Source of the DNA: Vibrio splendidus 12E03
Lineage (GTDB): Bacteria > Pseudomonadota > Gammaproteobacteria > Enterobacterales > Vibrionaceae
DNA: 60,801 nt
Reading direction: 5' to 3'
Assembly: GCF_000272105.2 (NCBI RefSeq)
Contig: NZ_AJZD02000010.1
Location: forward strand, 1-60,801
Shown here piece after piece: positions 1-9,564 of the stretch. The number at the start of each line of letters is the position of its first letter. Positions within the stretch are counted from its first letter, which is position 1. A program made the translations under genes and the position numbers. The notes under the pieces were generated by a model. That model ran no database searches. It had not been told where the DNA came from and saw only the letters and a list, made by a program, of their open reading frames with translations.

Positions 1-3000
1 GTGAGCGTGAGCGTGACAGCACAAGACGATACGCCCACCTCTTCAGATGGTGTTATTAACACTAACGAAGACACACCAACCTTCATTGAATGGAGTTCAT
101 TCGGAATTACCGATGTTGATTCACCTGATTCAGCTCTAGGTATTGAGATTACCGATTTACCAGATAACGGTCAGTTTGAGTATTTCGGTGATGATGGTCA
201 GTGGCATGACATTTCGGTTGGTCAAGTTATTGACAAGGGCGAGTTTGATGCAAATAGAGTTAGATTTACTCCGGATGAAGATGAATCTGGGTACGATAGT
301 CACTCAACTCCAGGTATCGGGGATCAACAACAAGATTATGCACAGATTGGTTTCAAACCAACGGATGGTGTAAACGTAGGCCAAGAGTCGACTATAGCGA
401 TAAATGTTACGCCAATTGCTGATGCGCCTAACTTGATTACTAACATAGACGGTATTGAACTACCGGATCAACAATTCAACGTAAATATGTGGAATAGTGT
501 CTCTGTTGGTTCCCAATATGGGGTTGGTAATGGTGTGGACCCTGTTACCTTGATAAATGTCATCGATGGTTTGGATAGCAACAGTAGTTCTCCAAGTAAT
601 GTCAACGATGTGCGTGATGCTAGTCAAGGTGCGGGTCAAGCTACACTCATCACTGGCTTAATTTATTTAGAAGCAGGTAAATCTTATGATTTCGTTGGTA
701 ATGCGGATGATAGTTTAGCGATAAAAATTGGTGGCGAGCTTACAGATGATGCTCGATGGGGAGATAGTAGTGGGAGTATCCAAGGGATTGCATTTACACC
801 GACTGTGTCAGGTTTCTATCCGATAGATGTTTACCACCATAACCAGAGTGGCCCTGGTAATTTCGATGTCAATGTTTCTGTAGATGGCGCGAGTCCTGTC
901 AACTTAGATAACACGAACTTTGGTGTAGTCAGTGATGTGTCTCAGCTTGATAATATTGACATAAGAACATCACAACTAATTAACGAAAATGGCGTTGAGT
1001 TCTATCAGGTCTATACAACGAATGAAGGTCCGCAAGACACCCGTATTCCACTGACGGAGCTGCAAGCAAATTTAAATGATACTGATGGTTCAGAAACTTT
1101 GGCTGTTAATGTAAGTGGTTTCCCTATCGGTTCTGAGTTAAGTGATGGAGTTAATTCTCACACATTCACTAGCACTAATGAGACGTTTGATATCAGTAGT
1201 TGGGAGATGACAAATCTAACTGTCTTACCGCCTTCGGGAAGTCACGACGATTTTACTATTGATGTGGAAGCGATCGCTAGTGAAAAGGATTCAACAAGTA
1301 CTGCTACGACTACGACAAGTATTGATGTGGTTGTTCATGAATACAATGTTACAAACACGCAGCCAGACACCCGTACTGTAGATGAAGATACAAGCGTCTC
1401 TGGTAACGTTTTAACAAACGATACTGATGCAGATAACATATTATCACTGCAGTCAATTGAAGTAGGAGGAACCTCCTATAACGTTGGTGACACTATCACG
1501 CTAACTGTTGGTGAGTTGACGGTTGAGCAAGATGGTAGTTACGCGTTTGTACCATCTGATCATTGGTCAGGTAACGTTCCGACGGTGACTTACACTACAA
1601 ATACTGGTGTGAGCGATACTCTCGATATTACCGTTAGTGCGGTTGCTGATGCTCCTCGCGTAACTATTGCGGTCGGAGAGCTGCAACAATCACAAGCTGT
1701 GCCTGAATTTGGTACTTCACCTAGTGATATTAGAGACCTTGTAAGTAGTGGTGAGACATCTATTGGGGGTGTTAACTTCGACCACGTTGACCAGTCTCCA
1801 GCTTTCAATAATGGCAATCAAGGCGATGACTTGATGATCGCACCGGACAATGCGGCGGCTCAGCAGTTTGTTGGCGATCAGCAAGCCGTTAACCTGAGTC
1901 AACAGGGTAGCGATACGTTTGTTGGTACTAGTGGCAATGATTCGTTTTATGGTGGTAATGGGTCTCAGGATAGTAAAGTTGAAACGGATACAGTTATCTA
2001 TCAAGGTAAATTGTCTGAATACGATCTTGATTTTAGAGGCCTGGAGCATAGCCAAGTACCTTATTGGTTAGTTAAAGATTCTCTTGAAAGAGATACATCT
2101 AGTGATAATTCACCTTCTACTGAAGATGGTGATCACTTATATGGTATTGAACGAATTATTTTCTCAGATGCTGTTGTTGAGATTGATAGTGAGACCGGAG
2201 AATATACAGTCCTACAAGACAGCGTAATACCGCTAGATATTTCAGCGGAACTCGTTGATAACGATGGTAGTGAATCGCTAGGTAATGAATTTACTCTTGA
2301 AGGCATCCCTCATGGTGTCGACTTGTACGTTGGTGGTCAGCTTATATCTCCAAACATCGACGGTTCGTATTCAATTGTTATACCTGTTTCTGGTGATGTT
2401 AGTGCAGAGCTTCGAATTCCTTATTCTTATGAAGGAGACCTTGATTTTGAGCTTTCTGTATCTGCATCATCTTCTGAATTGATTAATAATGATGAAGCAA
2501 TAACTATCACGTCAGCAGATATAAGTTTCAGAAGCTATGATTTGGAATCTGGCTCCCACGGTGATGATAATATCAAAGGAACAGAGAACAACGATTTGAT
2601 TGTTGGTGACGTTCAAGGGATTCAAATTGTTGCTGGCGAGGATTACAACATAGCGTTTATTCTCGATACGTCGGGCAGCATGGGAAGAGATGTTGAAACC
2701 GCAAAAGATGAACTGTTGGTTGTTTTTGATGCGATTCTTGCTAGTTCACAAGGGCAACATTCCGGTCAGGTCAATATTCTAATTACGGATTTTTCAAACA
2801 ATTCAAATACGTCAGTATCTGTCGACTTGAGCAGTCAAAACCCAAGAGAGCAGTTCGTCGCAGCACTTGATTCCATCACTGATGCTGGCGGAGGTGGTAC
2901 TAATTACGAAGCTGGATTCCAATCTGCTGTTGAATGGTTCGCTGACCAAAACGGTGGGAACAACATTTCATATTTCATTTCTGACGGTGAGCCGACTTCC

Positions 3001-4104
3001 TTCACTGACAGTAGGTTAATGAAAAGTGAGTTCGATGAAATATTGATCGATTATGATTTGAGTACGAACCAAGTTATAACACTGGCCGATTTATTGCCTG
3101 CCGGGTATACAAGTGGTGTTGTTAATTATCAAGGTAAAGTATTAATCGATGATAAGCACAAGTTATATTCACCATTAACTGGGGAACGAATTGGTGACTT
3201 AAGCATTAATGGTAATTCTTACGATTATTACGACAAGGGCGGAGTCAACAAGCAAGGGCAACACATGTATCAACTGCTTGCATTGATGTCTTCTGTTGAC
3301 GCTATTGGACTAGGGAATTCACTAGATGAAGACGTTCTTGAAGATTATGACTCTGATGGCCTAGTTGAAACGTCAATAGATGTAACCAAATTGTCAGAGG
3401 TTATTCTTGGTAAAGAGGTGAGCTTGTTGCAAGGTGAAGACCAAATTGATGCTCTAGCTGGTGATGACATCATGTTCGGTGACTTAGTGCAGTTTGACGG
3501 TATTTCAGGGCAGGGCGTCGCAGCGATACAGAAGTATGTAGCTCAAGAAACTGGTCAGCAATTATCTTCTGTGTCAGCGCGAGATATACACAACTATATT
3601 TCAGATAACGTACAAGATTTTGACCAATCCCGAGCGAACGACAAGGATGATGTTTTATCTGGCGGTGAAGGCGATGATATTCTGTATGGTCAAGGTGGCG
3701 ATGACACTTTAATTGGTGGCTTGGGGAATGATATTTTAGTTGGAGGAGATGGTGACGATTTGTTCCAGTGGGTTGACCAGCCATTCCAAGGTGATGTTGA
3801 TACTATTAGCGACTTCGCTCTAGGGGAAGACCATCTTGATATCTCGCAATTATTGCCAACGGAAAATTCAATGTCTGATCTTCTGGAGCATATCACTATT
3901 GAGAAAGTCGATAACGGTGGAGGTGATAAAGATTTGGTTATTACTATTTCTGAAGACGCGAATAATGGAGGTCAAACACAAACTATCATTCTTGATAATA
4001 CGGGGAACCAGTTTGATTCAGTGAATGCTCAAGGTGATGGTAGTGTAATAAGTAGCGATTTGAGTAATTTGGTCAATCAATTATTCGTTAACTTACCAGA
4101 CTAA
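1..4104 (+). CDS. Giant RTX/VCBS adhesin, type I secreted, C-terminal part (5' end outside window)
   Basis: The reading frame is open from the first base, so the 1367 residues seen are only the C-terminal end of a larger surface or secreted protein. Domains in order: Ig/cadherin-like extender units (residues 1-140), a PA14-like sugar-binding type module (about 156-300), more extenders with a VCBS-type unit (about 455-550), RTX-like GTSGNDSFYGG (about 640), and a von Willebrand A domain with an intact MIDAS DTSGSMG starting at D889, a GGGTN threonine and an ISDGEPT loop. RTX nonapeptides such as GGEGDDILYG, GGDDTLIGG and GGDGDDLFQW follow (about 1214-1254), then a type I secretion tail. The architecture matches LapA/MpAFP/FrhA-type adhesins, which attach cells to surfaces and are exported by an ABC-MFP-TolC system. 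No exporter gene lies downstream; it may be upstream. Family confidence is high; the ligand is unknown. Confidence 0.88.
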   Translation: MSVSVTAQDDTPTSSDGVINTNEDTPTFIEWSSFGITDVDSPDSALGIEITDLPDNGQFEYFGDDGQWHDISVGQVIDKGEFDANRVRFTPDEDESGYDSHSTPGIGDQQQDYAQIGFKPTDGVNVGQESTIAINVTPIADAPNLITNIDGIELPDQQFNVNMWNSVSVGSQYGVGNGVDPVTLINVIDGLDSNSSSPSNVNDVRDASQGAGQATLITGLIYLEAGKSYDFVGNADDSLAIKIGGELTDDARWGDSSGSIQGIAFTPTVSGFYPIDVYHHNQSGPGNFDVNVSVDGASPVNLDNTNFGVVSDVSQLDNIDIRTSQLINENGVEFYQVYTTNEGPQDTRIPLTELQANLNDTDGSETLAVNVSGFPIGSELSDGVNSHTFTSTNETFDISSWEMTNLTVLPPSGSHDDFTIDVEAIASEKDSTSTATTTTSIDVVVHEYNVTNTQPDTRTVDEDTSVSGNVLTNDTDADNILSLQSIEVGGTSYNVGDTITLTVGELTVEQDGSYAFVPSDHWSGNVPTVTYTTNTGVSDTLDITVSAVADAPRVTIAVGELQQSQAVPEFGTSPSDIRDLVSSGETSIGGVNFDHVDQSPAFNNGNQGDDLMIAPDNAAAQQFVGDQQAVNLSQQGSDTFVGTSGNDSFYGGNGSQDSKVETDTVIYQGKLSEYDLDFRGLEHSQVPYWLVKDSLERDTSSDNSPSTEDGDHLYGIERIIFSDAVVEIDSETGEYTVLQDSVIPLDISAELVDNDGSESLGNEFTLEGIPHGVDLYVGGQLISPNIDGSYSIVIPVSGDVSAELRIPYSYEGDLDFELSVSASSSELINNDEAITITSADISFRSYDLESGSHGDDNIKGTENNDLIVGDVQGIQIVAGEDYNIAFILDTSGSMGRDVETAKDELLVVFDAILASSQGQHSGQVNILITDFSNNSNTSVSVDLSSQNPREQFVAALDSITDAGGGGTNYEAGFQSAVEWFADQNGGNNISYFISDGEPTSFTDSRLMKSEFDEILIDYDLSTNQVITLADLLPAGYTSGVVNYQGKVLIDDKHKLYSPLTGERIGDLSINGNSYDYYDKGGVNKQGQHMYQLLALMSSVDAIGLGNSLDEDVLEDYDSDGLVETSIDVTKLSEVILGKEVSLLQGEDQIDALAGDDIMFGDLVQFDGISGQGVAAIQKYVAQETGQQLSSVSARDIHNYISDNVQDFDQSRANDKDDVLSGGEGDDILYGQGGDDTLIGGLGNDILVGGDGDDLFQWVDQPFQGDVDTISDFALGEDHLDISQLLPTENSMSDLLEHITIEKVDNGGGDKDLVITISEDANNGGQTQTIILDNTGNQFDSVNAQGDGSVISSDLSNLVNQLFVNLPD

Positions 4105-4110
4105 AAACAA

Positions 4111-4133
4111 AAAGGGCCGAAAGGCCCTTTTTT
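4111..4133 (+). terminator. Intrinsic terminator after the adhesin gene
   Basis: AAAGGGCC-GAAA-GGCCCTTT forms an 8-bp stem with a GAAA tetraloop followed by Ts. It starts 6 bases after the adhesin stop codon. The A-run on the left lets it also serve the converging rlmI gene. Confidence 0.9.
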
Positions 4134-4178
4134 AATACGTCTGTTTTGCTATAAAAGCTAGATCCTAAAGCTTTAAAA

Positions 4179-5372
4179 TTAAAGAACCTTACAAGCAAAA
4201 CCTTTCAGGTAGAAACCTTCTGGGTAGGCCGTGTCCGTTAGGTGGTCGGCTGCTTGCTCGAAGCGTTCTACGAACTTAACAGTGCGGCCTGCGTCTAATG
4301 CAGCGTCGGCGATGATTTTCTGGAACAAATCAGTACCCATTAAACCAGAGCAAGAGTAGGTGAGTAGAGTACCACCTGGTTTCAGGATTTGCATCGCAAG
4401 CATGTTAACGTCTTTGTAGCCGTTAGCGCCTGAAGTCAGGTTGTTCTTGCTTGAAACAAACTTTGGTGGATCCATGATTACTACGTCAAACTTAGTACCT
4501 TGGTCTCGATATTCACGAAGCAGTTTGAAAACGTCAGCGTTTAGGAATACAGCGCGCTTTTTCGAGATATCAAACTCGTTAAGTTCAGCGTTGAACTTAG
4601 CTGTATCAAGAGCCAGTTGAGATACATCTGCGTTGATTACACGCTTAGCATCACCTTTAAGGGCATACAGACCAAAACCACCTGTGTATGAGAAACAGTT
4701 AAGAACATCTTTGCCTTTAACGTACTTCATTGACTCTTTACGGCTATCACGTTGATCCATGTAGAAGCCCGTTTTATGGCCTTCCATGATGTTCACGCTG
4801 ATCTTCACGCCGTTTTCTTCAATGACTACTGACTTAGGTGGCTCTTCGCCATGTAGTACACCGACAGTTTGTTCTAAGCCTTCTTTTTTACGAACCGCTA
4901 CGTCAGAGCGTTCGTAAATATTGCAATCAGGGAAACACTCAACTAACGCTTCAACGATAATGCTCTTGTTGAACTCTGCGCCAGCGCTCAGTAGTTGGCA
5001 AACTAAGAAGTCTTGGTATTTGTCGATAGTAATACCTGGCAGGCCGTCAGATTCAGCTGCCGTTAAGCGGTATCCTGTCAAACCATCGCGTTCGATAATA
5101 TCTTCACGCAGTGATTGTGCGTCTTTAAATCTTTTGATGAAAAACGCTTTATTGATTTCTTCCTTTTCAAATGTCCAAACACGAGCTCGAATTTGAGAAG
5201 CAGGAGAGTAAGCTGCTTTCGCAAGCCACTGACCATTTTGAGCATATACGTCTACAGTTTCACCTTGTTTTGGTCCGCCTTCGACCTTATCGATACCGCG
5301 AGAAAATACCCAAGGGTGTTTGCGGCGTAGTGATTTATCTCGGCCTTTAGCTAGATGAATTGAAGGAGTCAT
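4179..5372 (-). CDS. rlmI: 23S rRNA m5C1962 methyltransferase RlmI
   Basis: 397 residues, the usual RlmI length (E. coli YccW 396). An N-terminal PUA-type RNA-binding domain (about 1-75, beginning with [19 protein letters not shown]) precedes a Rossmann methyltransferase domain with the SAM-binding stretch [15 protein letters not shown] and the catalytic-side motif VVIMDPPKF. The family makes 5-methylcytosine at position 1962 of 23S rRNA using SAM. In enterics rlmI lies beside acyP, tusE and yccA, as here, with the chemoreceptor gene inserted between. The gene is monocistronic on the minus strand and converges with the adhesin gene. Confidence 0.95.
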   Translation of the reverse strand: MTPSIHLAKGRDKSLRRKHPWVFSRGIDKVEGGPKQGETVDVYAQNGQWLAKAAYSPASQIRARVWTFEKEEINKAFFIKRFKDAQSLREDIIERDGLTGYRLTAAESDGLPGITIDKYQDFLVCQLLSAGAEFNKSIIVEALVECFPDCNIYERSDVAVRKKEGLEQTVGVLHGEEPPKSVVIEENGVKISVNIMEGHKTGFYMDQRDSRKESMKYVKGKDVLNCFSYTGGFGLYALKGDAKRVINADVSQLALDTAKFNAELNEFDISKKRAVFLNADVFKLLREYRDQGTKFDVVIMDPPKFVSSKNNLTSGANGYKDVNMLAMQILKPGGTLLTYSCSGLMGTDLFQKIIADAALDAGRTVKFVERFEQAADHLTDTAYPEGFYLKGFACKVL

Positions 5373-5442
5373 AATTTACTCTGTTTGTTGAATTTGAAGG
5401 AGGGGTATTGTCGGGGAAGTACAGGTGAAAAGCAAATAAGAA

Positions 5443-5462
5443 AGGGCTGCAGAAGCAGCCCT
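5443..5462 (-). terminator. Terminator of the chemoreceptor gene
   Basis: AGGGCTGC-AGAA-GCAGCCCT is a perfect 8-bp stem downstream of the minus-strand MCP gene. On that strand it is followed by a T-rich stretch (TTCTTATTTG). Confidence 0.75.
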
Positions 5463-5501
5463 AGTAATGATTAATCAACACTTAGTGGTTGGATATCAGT
5501 A

Positions 5502-6905
5502 TTAAGCTTTAAGACCTGTCAGCAAACCTTCCATCGTATCGCTTTGTTTACGAAGTTGGTCGACATTGGAATTACTCTTACTGATCATCTCGCAGATACT
5601 GTCTGATTGATGACGAATCTCTTCAACACTTTGTGCAATGTTGTCAGCGACTACGCCTTGTTCTTCAGCCGCGGTAGCAATTTGAGTGCTGCTATCTGAA
5701 ATAGACTGGTTCTTTTCAGCTAATGAACCGATCTCAACGTTCACTTCCGACATCAGTGTTTGGCCTTCACCAGCATTGTTTACCGTTACTTCCATCAGTT
5801 TGGTCAGTGATTGGCTGTTACGTTGTAATGACTCAATCATACTTTGGATTTCAACCGTTGCTTGTTGAGTACGACCAGCAAGGGCACGAACTTCATCGGC
5901 AACAACAGCGAATCCACGACCTTGCTCGCCTGCACGTGCAGCCTCTATGGCAGCATTCAGTGCCAATAGGTTAGTCTGCTCTGAAATGCCATTGATGGTT
6001 GCGACCACTTCATCGATCTGCGCCGCGTTGGCATCAAGCTCTTCTACTGCTTGTGAAGCGGATTGGATCTCTTGAGATAGGTTAGAGATAGACTCCAATG
6101 TATTTGAAACCTTGACTTGACCACTTTGAGCAACGCCGCGAGCGTCCATGGTTTGTGAACTAGACGCATGAGCAAGAGTTGCAACTTCGCGAATCGTAGC
6201 CGCCATCTGTTCCGTTGCACTTGCCAAGCTATTCAGGTGTTCCTGCTGGTTACCTGAGATGTCTGAACTTTGTTGTGTTGACTGGTTCAAGTCCGAGCTG
6301 ATTTGCTGCATGAGAGCAACAGACTCTTGGATTGATAGAACCATGTTTTGTTCACGCTCTGCTACCTTGTCGATTGTAATCGCGATTTCACTGAACTCGT
6401 CACGAACTAAGAAGTAGTTCATGCGGCAAGTTAAGTCGCCATTCGCTAGAGTGTTCAAGGCTTTATTCATTGAGAACATCGCGCCGCCAATGAAGGTCAT
6501 GATGTAGTAAACACCTAGCGCTATCAGCGTTAAGGTTACAGCGATGATAGAAACCTGAGTCGTCGATAGAGCAGACCAAAGGTTTTGATCATGGTTAGCA
6601 ACTAGACTGAATGCACCATTCATCACCGAAACAGAACCAGCACCGTAGCCTAAAGAGATGGTTTCAGAGTTGCTAACAAGCTGAGCTACTTGGTCTTTAG
6701 TGAGTTGGCCGGCTTCGATAAGCCCTTTCATCAAGAGCATTTCTTCTTGATAAAGGTGAGCAAGTAAAGAGTCCGCGGCGCTATCTAAAACGAGAGTTAA
6801 TATAACCAGGGCGAGAAGAGGCAATAAGAAGAGTAGATAGAACTTTTCTTGGATTTTTAGATGAATGAGATATTTGTCAATCCAACGAAATGGGATTTCT
6901 TTCAT
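5502..6905 (-). CDS. Methyl-accepting chemotaxis protein
   Basis: 467 residues. A first membrane helix (about 23-45) and a second (about 116-140) flank a short periplasmic segment of roughly 70 residues, too small for a standard dCache domain. A HAMP-like linker follows, then the cytoplasmic signalling hairpin with the near-invariant tip [20 protein letters not shown] and the following [16 protein letters not shown]. It should sit in the inner membrane and control CheA through CheW. There is no recognisable C-terminal CheR/CheB pentapeptide (the end reads GLLTGLKA), so it would depend on other receptors for efficient adaptation; that last point is inference. The ligand cannot be read from sequence. 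Confidence 0.93.
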   Translation of the reverse strand: MKEIPFRWIDKYLIHLKIQEKFYLLFLLPLLALVILTLVLDSAADSLLAHLYQEEMLLMKGLIEAGQLTKDQVAQLVSNSETISLGYGAGSVSVMNGAFSLVANHDQNLWSALSTTQVSIIAVTLTLIALGVYYIMTFIGGAMFSMNKALNTLANGDLTCRMNYFLVRDEFSEIAITIDKVAEREQNMVLSIQESVALMQQISSDLNQSTQQSSDISGNQQEHLNSLASATEQMAATIREVATLAHASSSQTMDARGVAQSGQVKVSNTLESISNLSQEIQSASQAVEELDANAAQIDEVVATINGISEQTNLLALNAAIEAARAGEQGRGFAVVADEVRALAGRTQQATVEIQSMIESLQRNSQSLTKLMEVTVNNAGEGQTLMSEVNVEIGSLAEKNQSISDSSTQIATAAEEQGVVADNIAQSVEEIRHQSDSICEMISKSNSNVDQLRKQSDTMEGLLTGLKA

Positions 6906-6993
6906 AATCGTTATACTCGAAGTAAGTCCACCAATAAGCGGTGAATGAATAGAAGCTAAACTATATCATTCATACAATTTATGAGGCAACGTT

Positions 6994-7281
6994 ATGGAAA
7001 GTTCGCAATATATTTTTGTCGTATCAGGCGTAGTTCAATGTGTTGGGTTTCGTTATCACACCAGTAGACAGGCGCAAACTCTAGGTCTCTCTGGCTATGC
7101 AAAGAACTTAAATGATGGTCGAGTTGAAGTATTAGCTGTCGGAGAGAGTCAGCAAATAGAGAAGCTACATGCTTGGCTTAACATTGGCCCTTCAAGCGCG
7201 ACAGTAGACAACGTAGTGATGCGTCAAATTAAAGAAAGTGAGCAACAGAACATACGTGTTGGGGAGTTTAAAATACTGTAG
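6994..7281 (+). CDS. acyP: Acylphosphatase
   Basis: 95 residues, normal for the family, which hydrolyses acyl phosphates such as acetyl- or carbamoyl-phosphate in the cytoplasm. The phosphate-binding loop is present as [11 protein letters not shown] with its arginine, and the catalytic asparagine lies in GYAKNLNDG. The usual VQGV glycine is a cysteine (VQCV), a one-base change worth checking. The gene stands alone between the divergent chemoreceptor and the convergent tusE. The stop codon lies inside a hairpin that probably ends transcription. Confidence 0.93.
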   Translation: MESSQYIFVVSGVVQCVGFRYHTSRQAQTLGLSGYAKNLNDGRVEVLAVGESQQIEKLHAWLNIGPSSATVDNVVMRQIKESEQQNIRVGEFKIL

Positions 7282-7342
7282 TTATAGCACTACAGTATTT
7301 ATATCGAGCGTAACTAAATAACCTAAAGTGAGTTAGGTTTTA
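7271..7342. terminator. Two hairpins between acyP and tusE
   Basis: AAATACTGTAG at 7271-7281 pairs with CTACAGTATTT at 7290-7300 (11 bp, 8-base loop) and contains the acyP stop codon. A second stem AACCTAA/TTAGGTT at 7320-7339 has Ts on the plus side and overlaps the tusE stop. Together they plausibly form a bidirectional terminator for two convergent genes. Confidence 0.6.
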
Positions 7343-7669
7343 CAAGCACTTTGCTGGTTTAGGTAAACCGGCGAGCTTGGTTGCTTGTTTTGCCGGCCCT
7401 TTTTTGAATAACTTGAATAGGTACTTGCTGTTACCTTTTTCTGGGCCGTGCGCTTTTTCCATCGCTTTAACTAGCATACGAACCGCTGGTGAGGTATTGA
7501 ACTCTTCGTAAAAGCTCCTTACAAAATGGACGACTTCTAAGTGTGCATCCGTAAGTTCAATCGCCTCATCTTGAGCAAGAATTTCAATCATACCTTCTTC
7601 CCATTGCGTGTAATCCAATAGGTAGCCTTGAGCGTCGGTTTCGATTTGCTTGCCGTTATATTCAAACAT
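7340..7669 (-). CDS. tusE: TusE sulfurtransferase (DsrC family)
   Basis: About 109 residues when started at [12 protein letters not shown], matching the family length; a start six codons further upstream (7687) is open but adds residues absent from the family. TusE accepts sulfur from TusBCD and passes it to MnmA for 2-thiolation of U34 in tRNAs for Lys, Glu and Gln. The family Cys is present as the next-to-last residue (KPAKCL), and the DsrC core ([18 protein letters not shown]) is intact. Genes for tusBCD are not in the window. Neighbours acyP and yccA repeat the enteric order. Confidence 0.93.
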   Translation of the reverse strand: MFEYNGKQIETDAQGYLLDYTQWEEGMIEILAQDEAIELTDAHLEVVHFVRSFYEEFNTSPAVRMLVKAMEKAHGPEKGNSKYLFKLFKKGPAKQATKLAGLPKPAKCL

Positions 7670-7774
7670 GTTTAATCCAGAATCCAATTAACTATGCAGG
7701 TAGGGTACATGACCAAGTTTATCTTTCTCAATAGAAATTGTAGCTATCTATAGAAATATCGCACTTATAGATAC

Positions 7775-7804
7775 AAAAAAGCCCAAGAGGTAGGCTCTTG
7801 GGCT
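7775..7804 (-). terminator. Terminator of yccA
   Basis: AGCCCAAGAG-GTAGG-CTCTTGGGCT gives a perfect 10-bp stem. On the minus strand it is followed by TTTTTTG, ideal for a terminator at the end of yccA. Confidence 0.9.
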
Positions 7805-7829
7805 AGATATTCTTCAATGATGGGAACGA

Positions 7830-8495
7830 TTAGTCGTCGCTGCCCATGATGCCTAGGATACTTAGTAGGCTGATGAAGATGTTGTAGATCGATACGTACA
7901 AGCTGATCGTTGCAGAGATGTAGTTTGTTTCACCGCCACGAATGATGTTTTGCGTTGTAAGCAAGATAACACCAGTCGAGAATAGGATGAACATACCGCT
8001 CATTGCCAATGATAGAAGAGGCATCTGTAGGAAGATGTTTGCAACCATACCTACAAGCAGTACAACGAAACCAGCTAATAGCATGCCGTTAAGGAACGAC
8101 AGATCACGCTTAGTTGTTAGTGCGTAAGCAGATGCGCCCATAAACGCCAGTGCTGTACCGCCAAGTGCAGTTAGGATTACATCACCCATGCCTGCGCCAA
8201 CGTACATATTAAGAATTGGACCAATGGTGTAGCCTAAGAAACCTGTAAATAGGAATGTGAAGACTAGACCCATGCTGTTGTCACGGTTCTTCTCTGTTAG
8301 GAAAAGTAGGCCGTAGAAGCCAACAAGCATGATAATAAGACCCGGGCGAGGAAGGTTCATCGCCATGGATACGCCTGCTACAACAGCAGACCAAAGTAGT
8401 GTCATAGACAGTAATGCGTAGGTGTTACGCAACACTTTATTGGTTTGCAGAGCACTTTCTTGAGATGCTGTGCGTGAAAACATAGGGCTGTTCAT
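7830..8495 (-). CDS. yccA: YccA, Bax inhibitor-1 family membrane protein
   Basis: 221 residues with seven closely spaced hydrophobic helices and very short loops, ending GIMGSDD, as in the BI-1/YccA family. In E. coli YccA is an inner-membrane substrate and modulator of the FtsH protease. The start is set by an AGGAAG ribosome site just upstream of ATG at 8495. Monocistronic here, with its own terminator. The 282-base gap to aapP on its upstream side holds its promoter and the aapP terminator. Confidence 0.92.
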   Translation of the reverse strand: MNSPMFSRTASQESALQTNKVLRNTYALLSMTLLWSAVVAGVSMAMNLPRPGLIIMLVGFYGLLFLTEKNRDNSMGLVFTFLFTGFLGYTIGPILNMYVGAGMGDVILTALGGTALAFMGASAYALTTKRDLSFLNGMLLAGFVVLLVGMVANIFLQMPLLSLAMSGMFILFSTGVILLTTQNIIRGGETNYISATISLYVSIYNIFISLLSILGIMGSDD

Positions 8496-8725
8496 AATCT
8501 TCCTCGTAAGGTGACTTCAATAGTTATTAGTACATTTATGGGGGTGAAAGTTCGAAAAATCAAGTCTCTCATTCCTCTTGTATACGTAAAATAATAATCA
8601 AAATAGTCGGTTAAGTGTTTCTGAAGGTGTAACAAAGTATTTCTTAAAGTGCAGTTAAGGTTCGATGTTCAATTTTTATCGCACTGAGTCGCTGTTTATA
8701 ATCTTGAGAAACTAATTATAACACT

Positions 8726-8755
8726 GAAAACAAAGAGACGACCTAAGCCGCCTCT
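8726..8755 (-). terminator. Terminator of the aapJQMP operon
   Basis: On the minus strand AGAGGCGGC-TTAG-GTCGTCTCT forms a 9-bp stem with two G-U pairs, followed by TTTGTTTTC. It lies 22 bases past the aapP stop codon. Confidence 0.8.
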
Positions 8756-8777
8756 GTAGTTTATGCATCATAACACA

Positions 8778-9542
8778 TTAGTGGTGTAAGATTTGGCTTA
8801 AGAAGTTCTGCGTTCTATCTGATTGTGGGTTTTCAAAGAAATCGACAGGGTTGTTCTCTTCTATGATTTCACCGGCATCCATGAAGATAACGCGATCTGC
8901 TACCTCTTTAGCAAAGCCCATCTCGTGCGTTACACAAAGCATCGTCATGCCTTCTTCTGCAAGCTCAACCATTACGTCTAATACCTCACGAACCATTTCT
9001 GGATCGAGCGCCGACGTTGGTTCATCAAACAGCATCACTTGAGGGTTCATACACAAAGAGCGAGCGATAGCTACACGCTGTTGTTGACCACCTGAAAGCT
9101 GACCTGGGAACTTGTCAGCTTGCTCAGGAATTTTTACACGCTCTAGGTATTTCATCGCAATAGCTTCAGCTTCATCCTTCGGCATCTTTTTGACCCAGAT
9201 AGGTGCGAGAGTACAGTTCTCTAATACCGTCAGATGTGGAAACAGATTGAAGTGCTGGAAACACATGCCGACATCTCGGCGAACAGCTTCGATGTTCTTT
9301 AGATCTTCCGTCAATTCATTACCTGAAACGAAGATATGACCTTTTTGGTGCTCTTCTAATCGGTTGATACAGCGGATCATTGTTGATTTACCAGAGCCAG
9401 ATGGGCCACAGATAACGATTTTCTCGCCTTTCTTAACTTCTAGGTTAATGTTCTTAAGCACGTGGAACTCACCGTACCATTTGTTCATGTCTTTCAACTC
9501 GATCATAAGACCTTGAGAGTTGTTTTCTGTCTGCTGCGTCAT
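8778..9542 (-). CDS. aapP: General L-amino acid ABC transporter, ATPase
   Basis: 254 residues, a polar-amino-acid ABC ATPase. Walker [10 protein letters not shown], signature [15 protein letters not shown], Walker [15 protein letters not shown] and the H-loop CVTHEMGF are all intact, so it should hydrolyse ATP to power uptake. It is the last gene of a four-gene minus-strand operon, 22 bases after aapM. Order and sizes (J-Q-M-P) match Rhizobium aapJQMP and E. coli yhdWXYZ. The strong relation to GlnQ/ArtP means the symbol depends on context. Confidence 0.93.
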   Translation of the reverse strand: MTQQTENNSQGLMIELKDMNKWYGEFHVLKNINLEVKKGEKIVICGPSGSGKSTMIRCINRLEEHQKGHIFVSGNELTEDLKNIEAVRRDVGMCFQHFNLFPHLTVLENCTLAPIWVKKMPKDEAEAIAMKYLERVKIPEQADKFPGQLSGGQQQRVAIARSLCMNPQVMLFDEPTSALDPEMVREVLDVMVELAEEGMTMLCVTHEMGFAKEVADRVIFMDAGEIIEENNPVDFFENPQSDRTQNFLSQILHH

Positions 9543-9564
9543 AATACGTCCTTGATCTTGTTAA

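Noticed and set aside
1487..1499. matS-like GTGACACTATCAC inside the adhesin gene
   Set aside because: One mismatch to the consensus and within coding repeats; about 0.5 such hits are expected by chance in this window, and no context supports it.
1717..2055. 112-residue minus-strand frame in the adhesin gene
   Set aside because: Antisense to repetitive adhesin sequence; no start signal and no family resemblance.
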